Positions 18,912-27,321 of a stretch of 64,000 nt of DNA are shown piece by piece; the stretch's first letter is position 1, and every line of letters begins with the position of its first letter. The notes under the pieces are model-generated. The model was not told the DNA's origin. It made no database searches and worked only from the letters and a program-made list of their open reading frames with translations. This DNA comes from Nitrospirota bacterium (GTDB taxonomy: Bacteria; Nitrospirota; Thermodesulfovibrionia; Thermodesulfovibrionales; UBA6898): assembly GCA_016235245.1 (NCBI GenBank), contig JACRLO010000015.1:43646-107645 (forward strand). Reading direction: 5' to 3'. Made by a program: the position numbers and the translations under genes.

Positions 18912-19112
18912 TCAGGCTTTCTCTACGTTGACAGCCTTGAGGCCTTTCGGGCCCTTCTCGGTTTCAAAGCTCACTGAATCACCTTCGGCAAGTGACTTGA
19001 AGCCATTGCCGGCGATGGATGAGTAGTGCACAAAAACATCAGTGCCGTCTTCACTGGTGATGAAGCCGAAGCCTTTTGACTCGTTGAACCACTTCACTGT
19101 TCCCTTAGCCAT
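18912..19112 (-). CDS. Cold-shock protein, CspA family
   Basis: A 66-residue single cold-shock domain: [16 protein letters not shown] (RNP1), DVFVHYSSI (RNP2), and the final [14 protein letters not shown]. Binds single-stranded RNA/DNA. I chose the ATG giving MAKG at 19112 because AGGAGG lies 7 nt upstream; the ATG two codons earlier is abutted by the SD. About 78% like the second Csp at 33810 by eye. Its 5' region contains a hairpin-T-run element (see 19161-19196). Confidence 0.95.
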   Translation of the reverse strand: MAKGTVKWFNESKGFGFITSEDGTDVFVHYSSIAGNGFKSLAEGDSVSFETEKGPKGLKAVNVEKA

Positions 19113-19160
19113 GTTCATCCCTCCTTACCTATAGACTAAAGTCTCAGGAAGCGCAGCCAA

Positions 19161-19196
19161 TAAAAAAAGCCACAAAGCTAAAAGTCTTTGTGGCTT
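19161..19196 (-). terminator. Terminator/attenuator upstream of the cold-shock gene
   Basis: Perfect 11-bp stem (19167-19177 with 19186-19196), 8-nt loop, followed on the minus strand by seven T. It lies 49 nt upstream of the Csp start and no minus-strand protein gene precedes it. It is therefore either a leader attenuator of csp or the end of a small RNA. Confidence 0.65.
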
Positions 19197-19346
19197 CCGG
19201 TTCATATACAAAAACTTCTGAAACTTCAGGTGTAATAATCTCATGAGTAATAATGAAAAGTCAATTCCCTTTTTGCTCTACATCCTGAAAGTAATTAGTC
19301 GCTGCATCATGGTATAATTATTGATATTTTTTTGGGGGAGGTTGAT

Positions 19347-19595
19347 ATGGCAAAACGCGCAGGCGCATATAGAAGTGAGAAGAGAAAAAAAGAAGTGAAA
19401 AGGCAAAAGAAGCAGGAAGAGAAGAGATTGAGGCGGAGCGGCCTTCTTAAGCCATCAGGAGAGAATGAGAATCCTGAAGGGATCGATCCTGATGCTGTTC
19501 TTTCCGGTGAAGCCGGTGAAGGGCAAGAGGAGGGACATGAAGAGGAAGAGACGGAAGAAACTGAGGTAGATAAGGCGGAAGAAACAAGCGCATAG
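19347..19595 (+). CDS. Small highly charged protein, 82 aa
   Basis: Start ATG 19347 is set by GGGGGAGG 5 nt upstream. The N-terminal half is very basic (MAKRAGAYRSEKRKKEVKRQ...), the C-terminal half very acidic (Glu/Asp-rich, EEGHEEEETEETE). No domain recognised; short basic proteins with this KRKKE-KRQKKQEEKR pattern recur in deltaproteobacteria and relatives as uncharacterised proteins. TATAAT at 19313-19318 is a plausible promoter element. Followed 9 nt later by lemA. Confidence 0.75.
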   Translation: MAKRAGAYRSEKRKKEVKRQKKQEEKRLRRSGLLKPSGENENPEGIDPDAVLSGEAGEGQEEGHEEEETEETEVDKAEETSA

Positions 19596-19604
19596 GCGGC
19601 ATAT

Positions 19605-20162
19605 ATGATCATTGTCTGGCTTTTCGCCGGGTTTTTTCTGCTAGTAGTACTCTGGGGTATCTGCATTTTCAACAGGCTTGTCACCGCAAAAAATGACGTA
19701 AAAAATGCCTGGGGTCAGATAGATGTGCAGCTAAAACGCAGATATGATCTTATCCCGAATCTTGTCGCTGCTGTCAGAGGGTATCTGACGCATGAAAAAC
19801 AGGTGATCGAAAATGTCGTGGCTGCACGGGTAAAGGCCTTATCAACGGCGAAGGTGAAAGACAGGGCTGCTGCCGAAAACGGTCTCTCTCTTGAATTAAA
19901 GGGCCTTTTTGCCGTTATGGAAGCCTATCCTGACTTGAAGGCCAATCAGAATGTCATGCAGCTTCAGGAAGAGCTTGTATCAACCGAAAATCGTATAGCC
20001 TTTGCCCGCCAGCTTTATAATGACCTCGTGGCTAACTACCTGACGCGGCTTGAGGTCTTCCCGGATGCCCTGATCGCTTCTGCCTTTGCATTCCTTCCCT
20101 TCGAATATTTCTCTGCAGAGCCGCGTGACAGAGAGCTGCCGAGAGTCTCTGCAGAGAAATAA
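19605..20162 (+). CDS. lemA: LemA family membrane protein
   Basis: 185 residues, near the usual length. One N-terminal membrane helix (about 3-22), then the family signature NRLVTAKNDVKNAWGQIDVQLKRRYDLIPNLV and a helical cytoplasmic bundle (RIAFARQLYNDLVANY). Function not settled; LemA genes often neighbour M48/HtpX proteases, as here with the protease 29 nt downstream. Confidence 0.93.
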   Translation: MIIVWLFAGFFLLVVLWGICIFNRLVTAKNDVKNAWGQIDVQLKRRYDLIPNLVAAVRGYLTHEKQVIENVVAARVKALSTAKVKDRAAAENGLSLELKGLFAVMEAYPDLKANQNVMQLQEELVSTENRIAFARQLYNDLVANYLTRLEVFPDALIASAFAFLPFEYFSAEPRDRELPRVSAEK

Positions 20163-20190
20163 AATCCAAATGGCGGGATTACCTTAGCCC

Positions 20191-21654
20191 ATGCCGATCA
20201 CTTTTATTGATATCGAACGAGAGAAAAGTTCGAAAATAGCCTTTCTTTTTATTTTCCTGATCGTTCTCTATTTTTTTGTGACCCTTTCTCTCTTTCTTGG
20301 CATATCCGTCTTCTTCTTTCCTTTGCTGCTCAGGCAAGGGCACATTTTCGGTCTTTCGCTTTTGTCGGTCAGCACACTTTTTTTCTTTTCTCTTTCTATT
20401 GCTGCATGTCATTTCTGGTTTTCCTCGACGAATGTTATCGCGACTATCATGAGAAACCTTGCTGCTTTGCCACCTGACCCCAGAGACGGCAGACATAGAA
20501 GACTGCTGAACATCATGGATGAGATACGGATCGCATCAGGCAACAGGAAAAAGATGCGCTGCCTTGTAATTCCGAGTCTTTCCCTCAACGCTCTTGCTGC
20601 GGATGACCTCAGGGGAGAGGCGGTGATAGCCATAACCGAGGGCCTGCTTTCACGCCTTTCGCGCGATCAGACTGAGGCGGTGATCGCTCACGAGGCTTAC
20701 CATATACTTTCAGGCGACTGCAAAGCGGCGACACTGGCTACCAGTCTCTTTGGCATGTATGTGTCGATTCTTGAAAACATGGAGTCACTTTCCGATGACA
20801 ACAGAAGAGGAGGCCTTGAGCCCTCTTTCTTTCCGCTATGGCTTCTTTTGAAATTGAGTGACCTGTTGTGCCTGTTCATCTCGCGTGAACGTGAGTACCG
20901 GGCCGACGCTGCCGCTGTACGCATGACCAGAAATCCCCTTGCCATGGCTGAAGCGCTCCATTTCCTTTCACGAAACTGGACCGGAGGAGGTATGATAAGC
21001 ACCGGCCTGGAGATGCTCTGCATCGTGAATCCTGTTGACACTGCCCTGGATGAGACAGAGAGCTGGTGGGCTGACCGTATGTCTACTCATCCTCCAATCA
21101 TGAAGCGCATCGATCTTCTCCTGAAGATGGCTCACACAAACTTGACCCAGTTTGAAAAAAGGCAGGATGAGAAGGTCATACCAGGAAACAATGTCGGGCA
21201 GATAGGCCCTGCGTCTTCTTTCATCTGTCCTGAATGCAGACAGGTGCTTTATGAGACAGTCTATGAGGACACGGTGGTGTTTCAGTGCAATGCATGCCGC
21301 GGCATTCTGGTTGAGAATGCCAGCATTGTGCGGATCATAGCCCGGAGGGAGCGTCCATGTACAGAACGGGTTCGTGTACTGGCTCGTGCCGTGCTTGCCG
21401 ATAACCAAAGGGACGCTGCCATCCGGCGCCTCAAGAAATCAGGCAAAAGATCAATGACAGGCCACCGCTGTTTAAAATGCGGGAATGTCATGTTCAGGAC
21501 TTTTTACAGCGGTGCGTATCTGATCGAGATAGACCGCTGCAATGTCTGCGGCCTTACCTGGTTTGATGTAGATGAACTTGAGATGCTCCAGTGTCTGATC
21601 GAAAACAGGATTGCGGTGCCGGTCGAGAGCAGTTCAGGTCTCCAGGGTTCATGA
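20191..21654 (+). CDS. M48 family membrane metalloprotease with C-terminal zinc ribbons
   Basis: 487 residues. Two membrane helices (about 11-38 and 48-70), M48 catalytic motif AVIAHEAYHILSGD (HExxH), the third zinc-ligand region SREREYRADAAA, and a further hydrophobic stretch. The C-terminal third (about 345-475) has two Cys4 ribbons (CPEC...CNAC and CLKC...CNVC) of the zf-TFIIB type. This is HtpX-like quality-control protease architecture with an added nucleic-acid-like or structural ribbon. Pairs with lemA immediately upstream. Confidence 0.9.
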   Translation: MPITFIDIEREKSSKIAFLFIFLIVLYFFVTLSLFLGISVFFFPLLLRQGHIFGLSLLSVSTLFFFSLSIAACHFWFSSTNVIATIMRNLAALPPDPRDGRHRRLLNIMDEIRIASGNRKKMRCLVIPSLSLNALAADDLRGEAVIAITEGLLSRLSRDQTEAVIAHEAYHILSGDCKAATLATSLFGMYVSILENMESLSDDNRRGGLEPSFFPLWLLLKLSDLLCLFISREREYRADAAAVRMTRNPLAMAEALHFLSRNWTGGGMISTGLEMLCIVNPVDTALDETESWWADRMSTHPPIMKRIDLLLKMAHTNLTQFEKRQDEKVIPGNNVGQIGPASSFICPECRQVLYETVYEDTVVFQCNACRGILVENASIVRIIARRERPCTERVRVLARAVLADNQRDAAIRRLKKSGKRSMTGHRCLKCGNVMFRTFYSGAYLIEIDRCNVCGLTWFDVDELEMLQCLIENRIAVPVESSSGLQGS

Positions 21655-22457
21655 AGGAGATCGCGCTTTTTACGGATGGGAGCGTAGATCCCCGGCGCAG
21701 GATCGGCGTGGGAGCCTATCTGGCTGTTCCGGCTTCTTTTCTGAAGGCCACTTCCTGTCCCCTGGACAAAGCGGAGATAGCGGACCGGATAACGCTGCGA
21801 AGGTTTGAAGACACTTAGTCGACAAAACTGGAACTGCAGACTGTTTTGTGGGCAGTTCAGGAGCTGGCAGCATCACCGGGAAAGCTCCGCGTATATACCG
21901 ATTCCCAGTGCGTTTCACGTCTTCTGGAGAGAAAACAGGGACTGGTATCCGGGAATTTCCTCTCCGGAAGAACAAAGCGTCCGCTCCACAACGCTTCCTT
22001 GTACCGTGAATATTACGAATTTCACGACGCCCTGGGTTTCGAAGTTGTCTGGGTGAAAGGACATGTCAGGGCACATACCTGCGACGCTGTCGGTCGTATC
22101 TTCTCCTTCGTAGACAAGAAGGCAGGGCAGGCATTAAGAACCTGGATGGATGAGTTCGAAAAAGCAGAGCCGGTGTCTGCTCATCTTGCGCAAAATGATC
22201 AATGGTGCGTCTATATTCTGAGGTGCCGGAACAATTCCCTGTATACAGGCATGACCAATAATATTGAGAGAAGGCTTAAGGCTCATGAACAGGGCAGGGG
22301 CAGTAAATATGTAAGATCGTGGAGACCTTTTGAGTTGGTTAAAACGATACCCTGCAGAAATGCAGGCGAGGCACGAAAACTCGAGTATGAACTTAAAAGG
22401 CTTTCACGAAGCGAAAAGATCGATACCCTCAATCTGTCTCCTGGGCTGATGACCTAG
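21651..22457 (+). pseudogene. RNase H-GIY-YIG fusion interrupted by an in-frame TAG
   Basis: One reading frame from ATG 21651 to the TGA/TAG region at 22457, broken only by TAG at 21816-21818. Before it: RNase H first strand LFTDGSVDP with the catalytic Asp. Immediately after it: STKLELQ with the catalytic Glu, then VYTDSQCVSRLL with the next Asp, and VVWVKGH. Residues downstream form a GIY-YIG nuclease domain (WCVYILRC...LYTGMTN...RRLKAHE, EARKLEYELKRL). No frameshift is present and similarity continues across the stop. A young nonsense mutation, a sequencing error or readthrough are all possible. ATG overlaps the M48 stop. Confidence 0.7.
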
Positions 22458-22481
22458 GAATGCTCTCTGCCGCAACCTCTT

Positions 22482-22808
22482 TTAGTCGCCTGTTTCAATA
22501 ATCGTCGTATCGCCGATCTCCAGCAGACCTTTGGTAATGAGCGCCGCGATTTCTGGCAGCACCCTGCTTACCGCTTCCTCCGAGTCCACGATCTCGATCT
22601 TGACCGGAAGGCTGGTTGATAGCTCAAGGATCTTTGCCGTATGAAAAACCCTCTGTCCGCCGTACCCTGCAACACCGCGAAAAACGCTAACGCCGGCAAC
22701 TTTGTTGAAATAGCATAGTTCCATTACGGCTTCGTATACCGGTTTCCCGTGCACCCTGTCTGTCTCATCCAGATAAATCGTGATCTTTCTGGCAGGTTTT
22801 GTTCTCAT
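22482..22808 (-). CDS. DUF190 domain protein
   Basis: 108 residues, PII-like ferredoxin-fold family often linked to crcB. Motifs: ITIYLDETDRVHGKPVYEAVMEL, GVSVFRGVAGYG, and VKIEIVDSEEAVSRVLPEI. Lies 10 nt downstream of crcB in the same operon. May modulate the fluoride channel or bind a nucleotide; function unproven. Confidence 0.9.
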   Translation of the reverse strand: MRTKPARKITIYLDETDRVHGKPVYEAVMELCYFNKVAGVSVFRGVAGYGGQRVFHTAKILELSTSLPVKIEIVDSEEAVSRVLPEIAALITKGLLEIGDTTIIETGD

Positions 22809-22818
22809 CGGTTATCTC

Positions 22819-23193
22819 CTATAGCAGCCGTGCTGCGCCTTCGCCAAGCTTGAGGGCGGCAAAGCCGATTATCACGCTGAGAGCGACATTCAGCGATGCG
22901 ATGAGCCACTCGCCGTCCCTGAGGAGTGCTCCTGTTTCATATTCAAAGGTAGAGAAGGTGGTGTAGGCGCCAAGGAACCCTATAACAAAGAACATCCTCC
23001 ACTGCGGGCTGAGCATGAGTCTTTCCGTGAAGAGTGTCATAAGAAAACCGATAAGAAGACTGCCGCTTATATTAATGACGAAGGTCCCGAGAGGAAACGT
23101 CCGGCCCCATTTCTGGCCGATCCAGAGGCCTATTGCATAGCGTGCAACAGCACCAAAAAAACCGCCTAATCCAATGATAAAAGCATTCTGCAT
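22819..23193 (-). CDS. crcB: Fluoride channel CrcB/Fluc
   Basis: 124 residues with four hydrophobic helices and the family motifs GGFFGAVARYAIG, GTFVINISGSLLIGFL and GFLGAYTTFSTFEYE. Forms dual-topology dimers exporting F- across the inner membrane. No fluoride riboswitch recognised in the 100 nt upstream. Confidence 0.95.
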   Translation of the reverse strand: MQNAFIIGLGGFFGAVARYAIGLWIGQKWGRTFPLGTFVINISGSLLIGFLMTLFTERLMLSPQWRMFFVIGFLGAYTTFSTFEYETGALLRDGEWLIASLNVALSVIIGFAALKLGEGAARLL

Positions 23194-23232
23194 GGCTCGG
23201 AGTTATATTACTCTATATGCGACAGAAAAAAC

Positions 23233-23266
23233 GAAGAAACCCGCGAACAGAATCGCAGGTTTCTTC
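23233..23266 (-). terminator. Intrinsic terminator of the LysM-NlpC gene
   Basis: 14-bp stem with one U-G wobble, 6-nt loop, followed on the minus strand by GTTTTTT. Ends the scpB-NlpC operon before crcB. Confidence 0.8.
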
Positions 23267-23290
23267 ATATGGTGCCCGAAAAAAAATTGA

Positions 23291-24484
23291 TTAGCTGGCC
23301 GGATCAGTCGCCGCTTTTTCCTGTTCTTCAGATGCCGAGATAAGCCTCTTGGCACCGATAAAACGCTTCACGTAATAGGGCGTCTCAAGGTTGTCAATAG
23401 TGACTTTCTTGCCCCTGGAGGAGGCATGGATAAAGAGGTTGTTACCAAGATAGATGCCGACATGTGACGGGAATGATGCATAGGTCCTGAAGAAAACGAG
23501 ATCGCCTACCGAAAGCTCTTCCTTCTCTATCTCTGCGCCTTCCTTGAACTGCTCGCGGGCAGTTCTGGGAAGATTGACACCCATAAGGCCGTAGACCTTC
23601 TTTACATAGCTGGAGCAGTCGATGCCGAGGATCGTGTTTCCGCCGAACTTATAGGGGATGTTCAATAGTTTTTTTGCGAAGGTGACCAGTTTATCCGGAG
23701 AGGTCTTTTCAGCAAACTCCGGAGATTCCGGGACCTTCTTCAACTCATCTTCGATATTCTTTGCCATGACAACATACTTCTGGTCTACATTGACAACCTC
23801 GGGCCTTTCCTCAAGAAAAAGCTTCTGTCCAACCTTGAGCGCAGGCGCCGACATTTCGTTAATTTCCATGAGGTCATCAGAATCCATATCGAACTTCTTT
23901 GCTATCTGCCAGAGGTTGTCGCCTTTTCTGACCGTGTAGGTCTTGGGGCCGGACAATTTGACGAGAAGCTTCTGTCCGGCCTTGAGTTTTGCCGAATGCA
24001 GGGCATTCAGGCCCTTGACGTCTGATTCGGATACATGGTACTTCCTGGCGATTGACCTGATGGTGTCGCCTTTTCTTACGACATGATACTTACTGCTGTC
24101 AGCGGCTGTTTTTACAGGCTGAATGGTTTCCCTTTCTGTTTTTACATGTTTTGATGGCCTCGTCGGTGCAGCTGTCTCGGCCTTTGCGACCTTTGATGAT
24201 GTTGTTGTCTTTGAAGTTGTAGTAGTAGCCTTGTCCTTTCTTGATTCTTTCTTTGCTGTTTTGGCAGACGAATTGTCCACCGGGACGATAATTTTTGTGC
24301 CGGGCTTCAGGTTTTTCGGATTTACCTTGTTCACGCTTTCGATGTCCCTGACTGTTACATGATACTTTTTGGCAATGTCCTGAAGGTTATCGCCTTTCCT
24401 GATCGTATATACCGTTTTTGCCGAGGCCCCCGTAACAAAGAGAAACAGGGTGAATATTGCCAACAGTATCGATATCTTTTTCAT
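23291..24484 (-). CDS. LysM (x3) - NlpC/P60 peptidoglycan endopeptidase
   Basis: 397 residues. Signal peptide 1-22 (ending ASA), LysM at about 24-68, Thr/Lys/Ser-rich linker, LysM at about 133-177 and 181-226, then NlpC/P60 (about 265-385). Catalytic Cys in GIDCSSYV, His in PSHVGIYLG, third polar residue in FIHASS. Cleaves peptide stems in the periplasm or at the outer face. Its ATG shares one base with the scpB stop. Confidence 0.94.
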   Translation of the reverse strand: MKKISILLAIFTLFLFVTGASAKTVYTIRKGDNLQDIAKKYHVTVRDIESVNKVNPKNLKPGTKIIVPVDNSSAKTAKKESRKDKATTTTSKTTTSSKVAKAETAAPTRPSKHVKTERETIQPVKTAADSSKYHVVRKGDTIRSIARKYHVSESDVKGLNALHSAKLKAGQKLLVKLSGPKTYTVRKGDNLWQIAKKFDMDSDDLMEINEMSAPALKVGQKLFLEERPEVVNVDQKYVVMAKNIEDELKKVPESPEFAEKTSPDKLVTFAKKLLNIPYKFGGNTILGIDCSSYVKKVYGLMGVNLPRTAREQFKEGAEIEKEELSVGDLVFFRTYASFPSHVGIYLGNNLFIHASSRGKKVTIDNLETPYYVKRFIGAKRLISASEEQEKAATDPAS

Positions 24485-25014
24485 TATGCAGCCTCCTCCC
24501 GCGTAAGCTCCCTCAGTGTGGGGAGCTCGGTTAGGTCCTTCAGTCCGAAATACTGAAGGAATTCCTTGGTCGTGCCGTACAGCATAGGCTTGCCCGGCGC
24601 TTCCTTTTGGCCAACGATCTTGATGAGCCTTTTATCAAGCAGGCTCTTAATAACACCGTCCGAGTTTACCCCCCGGATCTGTTCAACTTCAGCTCTGATG
24701 AGAGGTTGTTTGTATGCCACGATGGCAAGGGTCTCAAGCGCCGGCATCGAAAGTTTGTTCGAAGCCGCTGTATTGGTGAACTTGCGCAGAAGCTTTGCGT
24801 AGAGCGGATTGGTCACCATCTGATATCCCTCTGCGATCTCAAGAATGATTATCCCGCGGTCACGCTCTTTATACTCGGCAATCAGTTCGTCCAGAGCGAG
24901 CTTGATATCGGGCTCAGGCATTTCCATAACGCCTTTCAGGGACGAAAGCGTTACCGGCTCTCCTGAGATAAAGAGCATTGCCTCGATTAGGGATATCTTT
25001 TCCTTATCTGCCAT
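24484..25014 (-). CDS. scpB: Segregation and condensation protein B
   Basis: 176 residues, tandem winged-helix kleisin-associated subunit of SMC-ScpAB. Motifs: IEAMLFISGEPV, GYQMVTNP, LSMPALETLAIVAYKQPL-type segment, and IRGVNSDGVIKSLLDKRLI. scpA is not adjacent on the visible upstream side. Transcribed with the NlpC/P60 gene. Confidence 0.95.
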   Translation of the reverse strand: MADKEKISLIEAMLFISGEPVTLSSLKGVMEMPEPDIKLALDELIAEYKERDRGIIILEIAEGYQMVTNPLYAKLLRKFTNTAASNKLSMPALETLAIVAYKQPLIRAEVEQIRGVNSDGVIKSLLDKRLIKIVGQKEAPGKPMLYGTTKEFLQYFGLKDLTELPTLRELTREEAA

Positions 25015-25163
25015 AACTAAGTTCGGTAATTATAGCAAATAGTGAAAAAAAATTCATTAAAACTGATACGCCGCTGACGTAACCAACTAAATATTGTAAA
25101 ATAGCTCAAAACAGGTTAGTATTTTTATGGCGATTATTTTATTACTGAAAGAGGTGAATAATA

Positions 25164-25322
25164 ATGGGAAAATGGAGATGCACTATTTGCGGTTATGTCT
25201 ATGATCCGGAGTTTGGTGACAGTGATGGCGGTATTGCTCCAGGAACGAAGTTCGAGGATATTCCTGACGGATGGGTATGTCCTGTCTGTGGCGCAACAAA
25301 GGATTCGTTCGAGCAGGTATAG
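25164..25322 (+). CDS. Rubredoxin
   Basis: 52 residues, easily missed for its size. [10 protein letters not shown] at the N-terminus and [12 protein letters not shown] at the C-terminus give the four Fe ligands; DIPDGWVCP is the usual family segment. Start ATG has GAGGTGA upstream. A one-electron carrier, typical of anaerobes, feeding rubrerythrin, superoxide reductase or similar partners not seen here. Confidence 0.96.
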   Translation: MGKWRCTICGYVYDPEFGDSDGGIAPGTKFEDIPDGWVCPVCGATKDSFEQV

Positions 25323-25361
25323 TCTTTATGTAAAGGTTTAATCGTAATTACGGTATGCGTG

Positions 25362-25409
25362 GCAATAAAAGAAAACTCTGATTCTTATGGCAGAGTTTTC
25401 TTTTATTGC
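25362..25409. terminator. Bidirectional terminator between rubredoxin and dapB
   Basis: Perfect 19-bp inverted repeat (25362-25380 and 25391-25409) with 10-nt spacer and A/T-rich flanks on both sides, between convergent genes. Confidence 0.85.
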
Positions 25410-25436
25410 TGATAGTTACATAATATTCCAGAGAAT

Positions 25437-26240
25437 CTACTTTATGTTTAAGACGTCCTGCATATCATAAAGCCCTGCAGGTTTTCCGGCCAGCCAAAGG
25501 GCAGCCTTGAGCGCACCTCGTGCAAAGGTATCCCTGCTCGAAGCCTTGTGTGTAATCTCGATTCTTTCTCCCAGGCCGCCAAACATAACCGTATGTTCTC
25601 CGATAATATCGCCGGCCCTGACGGTCTGAATTCCTATTTCTTTCTTTGTCCTCTGGCCAATGATCCCATGTCTTGCATAGATGCCGACCTCTTCAAGGTT
25701 CCTGTTAAGAGCATCTGCGATAACCTGGGCCATCTTCAGGGCAGTGCCGCTCGGAGCGTCTTTCTTCAGTCTGTGGTGTGCTTCAACAATTTCGACGTCA
25801 TAATCGTCTCCAAGCGCACTTGCCACATCCTGCAGGACCTTAAACAGAAGGTTAACCCCAAGGCTCATATTTGAAGCCATTACGCAGGGGATCTTTATGA
25901 GCAGAGGTTCAATCTGTTTTATGTCGTCTTTGGAAAGGCCGGTTGTGCCGATAACCATTGCCTTTCCTTTTTCGGCTGCGATCTTCAGGTTTGCCTTGGT
26001 CGATTCAATTGAGGTGAAATCAATAATAATGTCCGCAGCGTCCATGACCTTTTCCATGTTGTCCTGAAGTATGACGCCTGTCCCGCCGATGCCGATCAGT
26101 AAGCCGATATCCTTGCCGATGTCAATATGTCCCGACCTCTCACATGCTCCTGCCAGCTGCAGCCCGTCATATTCCCTGCAAAGTGCCGAGATCCTGCTGC
26201 CCATCTTTCCAGCTGCTCCTGCTACACCGATCTTTATCAT
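25437..26240 (-). CDS. dapB: 4-hydroxy-tetrahydrodipicolinate reductase
   Basis: 267 residues; lysine/diaminopimelate pathway. N-terminal nucleotide-binding GVAGAAGKMG, IDFTSIEST, GTTGLS, the catalytic EAHHRLKKDAPSGTALKMA, and RAGDIIGEHTVMF. Complete and of normal length. Overlaps the yacG stop by 4 nt at its start, and ends the minus-strand run that begins at uvrA. Confidence 0.97.
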   Translation of the reverse strand: MIKIGVAGAAGKMGSRISALCREYDGLQLAGACERSGHIDIGKDIGLLIGIGGTGVILQDNMEKVMDAADIIIDFTSIESTKANLKIAAEKGKAMVIGTTGLSKDDIKQIEPLLIKIPCVMASNMSLGVNLLFKVLQDVASALGDDYDVEIVEAHHRLKKDAPSGTALKMAQVIADALNRNLEEVGIYARHGIIGQRTKKEIGIQTVRAGDIIGEHTVMFGGLGERIEITHKASSRDTFARGALKAALWLAGKPAGLYDMQDVLNIK

Positions 26241-26425
26241 GCTTCCTCCTGTCTGTCATCAATTTCGCTTTCGTCTTCGTCTTCGTCTTTCTTGCCTTCT
26301 ACGCGATACTCTTCCGCTGCCCAGGCGCCCAGATCAATCGCCTTACAGCGTGCAGAGCAAAATGGCCTGTATGGGTTCTCCTCCCAGGTCGTTGTTTTTT
26401 TGCATATGCGACAGATGATCTGCAT
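26237..26425 (-). CDS. yacG: DNA gyrase inhibitor YacG
   Basis: 62 residues. Zinc ribbon CRICKKTTTWEENPYRPFCSARCKAIDLGAWAAEEYRV is the YacG signature, followed by an acidic tail. Binds GyrB in E. coli. One nt after the Gx-transporter stop and overlapping dapB. Confidence 0.93.
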   Translation of the reverse strand: MQIICRICKKTTTWEENPYRPFCSARCKAIDLGAWAAEEYRVEGKKDEDEDESEIDDRQEEA

Positions 26426-26426
26426 T

Positions 26427-26960
26427 TCAGGCCCGGGCTACATTTTGTATCGAGTCCTGTTCTTTTTTCAACAGGTTCTTTATCAGGATATCCGCTACAA
26501 GACCGTTGGCAAAACCGGTCAGTGTCCCTATGAGTAAGATGACAGGGCTGATAAACAGTACGGCCTCGATTCTCCGGATGAAGAGCAGATAGGCAAAAAA
26601 GAGCTGCGCAGCATTATGAAAGAGCGCCCCAATAAGGCTGAGGCCGACGGGGCCGAAGATATTTCTGCTGATGCCATAGACGGCCCCCATTGCAATTGTT
26701 CCGGCAAGACCGCCGCCAAGGCTCAAGATAAAGGCAGGCCCCAAAAAGGTGCCGGCGAAGATGGAGCCAAGCACGACCCTGATGAGTGTGATCATCATCG
26801 CAGTCCTGAACCCAAACAGTACAAGAGCGGTAAGGGTGATGATATTTGAGATCCCGAATCTGAGCCATGGCAGGGGGCTCGGCAGCATTGCTTCGAACCC
26901 GTGAAGGGCAAGTGCATAGGCTGACAGGATGGCAATGCGGTGTTTATCCTGTAATTGCAT
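26427..26960 (-). CDS. Gx transporter family membrane protein (HepT component I-like)
   Basis: 177 residues with about five hydrophobic helices. Motifs of the Gx-transporter/heptaprenyl-diphosphate-synthase component I family: ALALHGFEAMLPSPLPWLRFGISNIITL and GTFLGPAFILSLGGGLAGTIAM. Proposed to be an ECF-type substrate-binding component; substrate unknown. It overlaps the NusG-domain-II gene upstream, a pairing widely seen together with apbE in flavin/redox clusters. Confidence 0.87.
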   Translation of the reverse strand: MQLQDKHRIAILSAYALALHGFEAMLPSPLPWLRFGISNIITLTALVLFGFRTAMMITLIRVVLGSIFAGTFLGPAFILSLGGGLAGTIAMGAVYGISRNIFGPVGLSLIGALFHNAAQLFFAYLLFIRRIEAVLFISPVILLIGTLTGFANGLVADILIKNLLKKEQDSIQNVARA

Positions 26961-27321
26961 CGATATCCTTCTTCGCTCCGCTGCCGACGATGACCACGAT
27001 ATGATTTGGCAGGCAGACGATTGTACCGTGCGACACCCATCCCTGCCTTACACAGGTCTGATTGTCGCAGTGAGCTTCCTTCATGCGCACCCTGCTGTCC
27101 TTTATCTCGATAACGGTCCTGCCATGCGTTGCCTCTATGGCAATCTCTCTGTCAGTATCAAGGGAAAGGGTGTAAACAGGCTTGCCGCTTATTTCGACCA
27201 CGACATCAGATCCGAGTGACAACGCTTCCCGTGTGTATATAAGTCCTGCAAAGGAGGCGACGAGCAGGAAAAGGAAAAGGATCCGGTCCGCTATCGTTGT
27301 GTTCCTAATGGCTGTTTTCAA
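26944..27321 (-). CDS. NusG domain II-containing protein
   Basis: 125 residues. One N-terminal membrane helix (about 11-30), then a domain with the sequence IEIKDSRVRMKEAHCDNQTCVRQGWVSHGTIVCLPNHIVV; the two Cys in HCDNQTC are conserved in the family. It is an extracytoplasmic protein despite the name. Start overlaps the end of apbE by 17 nt; its own end overlaps the Gx transporter. The trio may serve flavinylated electron-transfer proteins (inference from context). Confidence 0.88.
   Translation of the reverse strand: MKTAIRNTTIADRILFLFLLVASFAGLIYTREALSLGSDVVVEISGKPVYTLSLDTDREIAIEATHGRTVIEIKDSRVRMKEAHCDNQTCVRQGWVSHGTIVCLPNHIVVIVGSGAKKDIDAITG

Noticed and set aside
21816..21818. TAG read as pyrrolysine
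   Set aside because: No pyl genes or pyrrolysine-type methyltransferases are visible, and RNase H does not use it; nonsense mutation or error is simpler.
23193..23291. Fluoride riboswitch before crcB
   Set aside because: The only structure upstream is the terminator of the preceding operon; no fluoride-aptamer conserved core was recognised.
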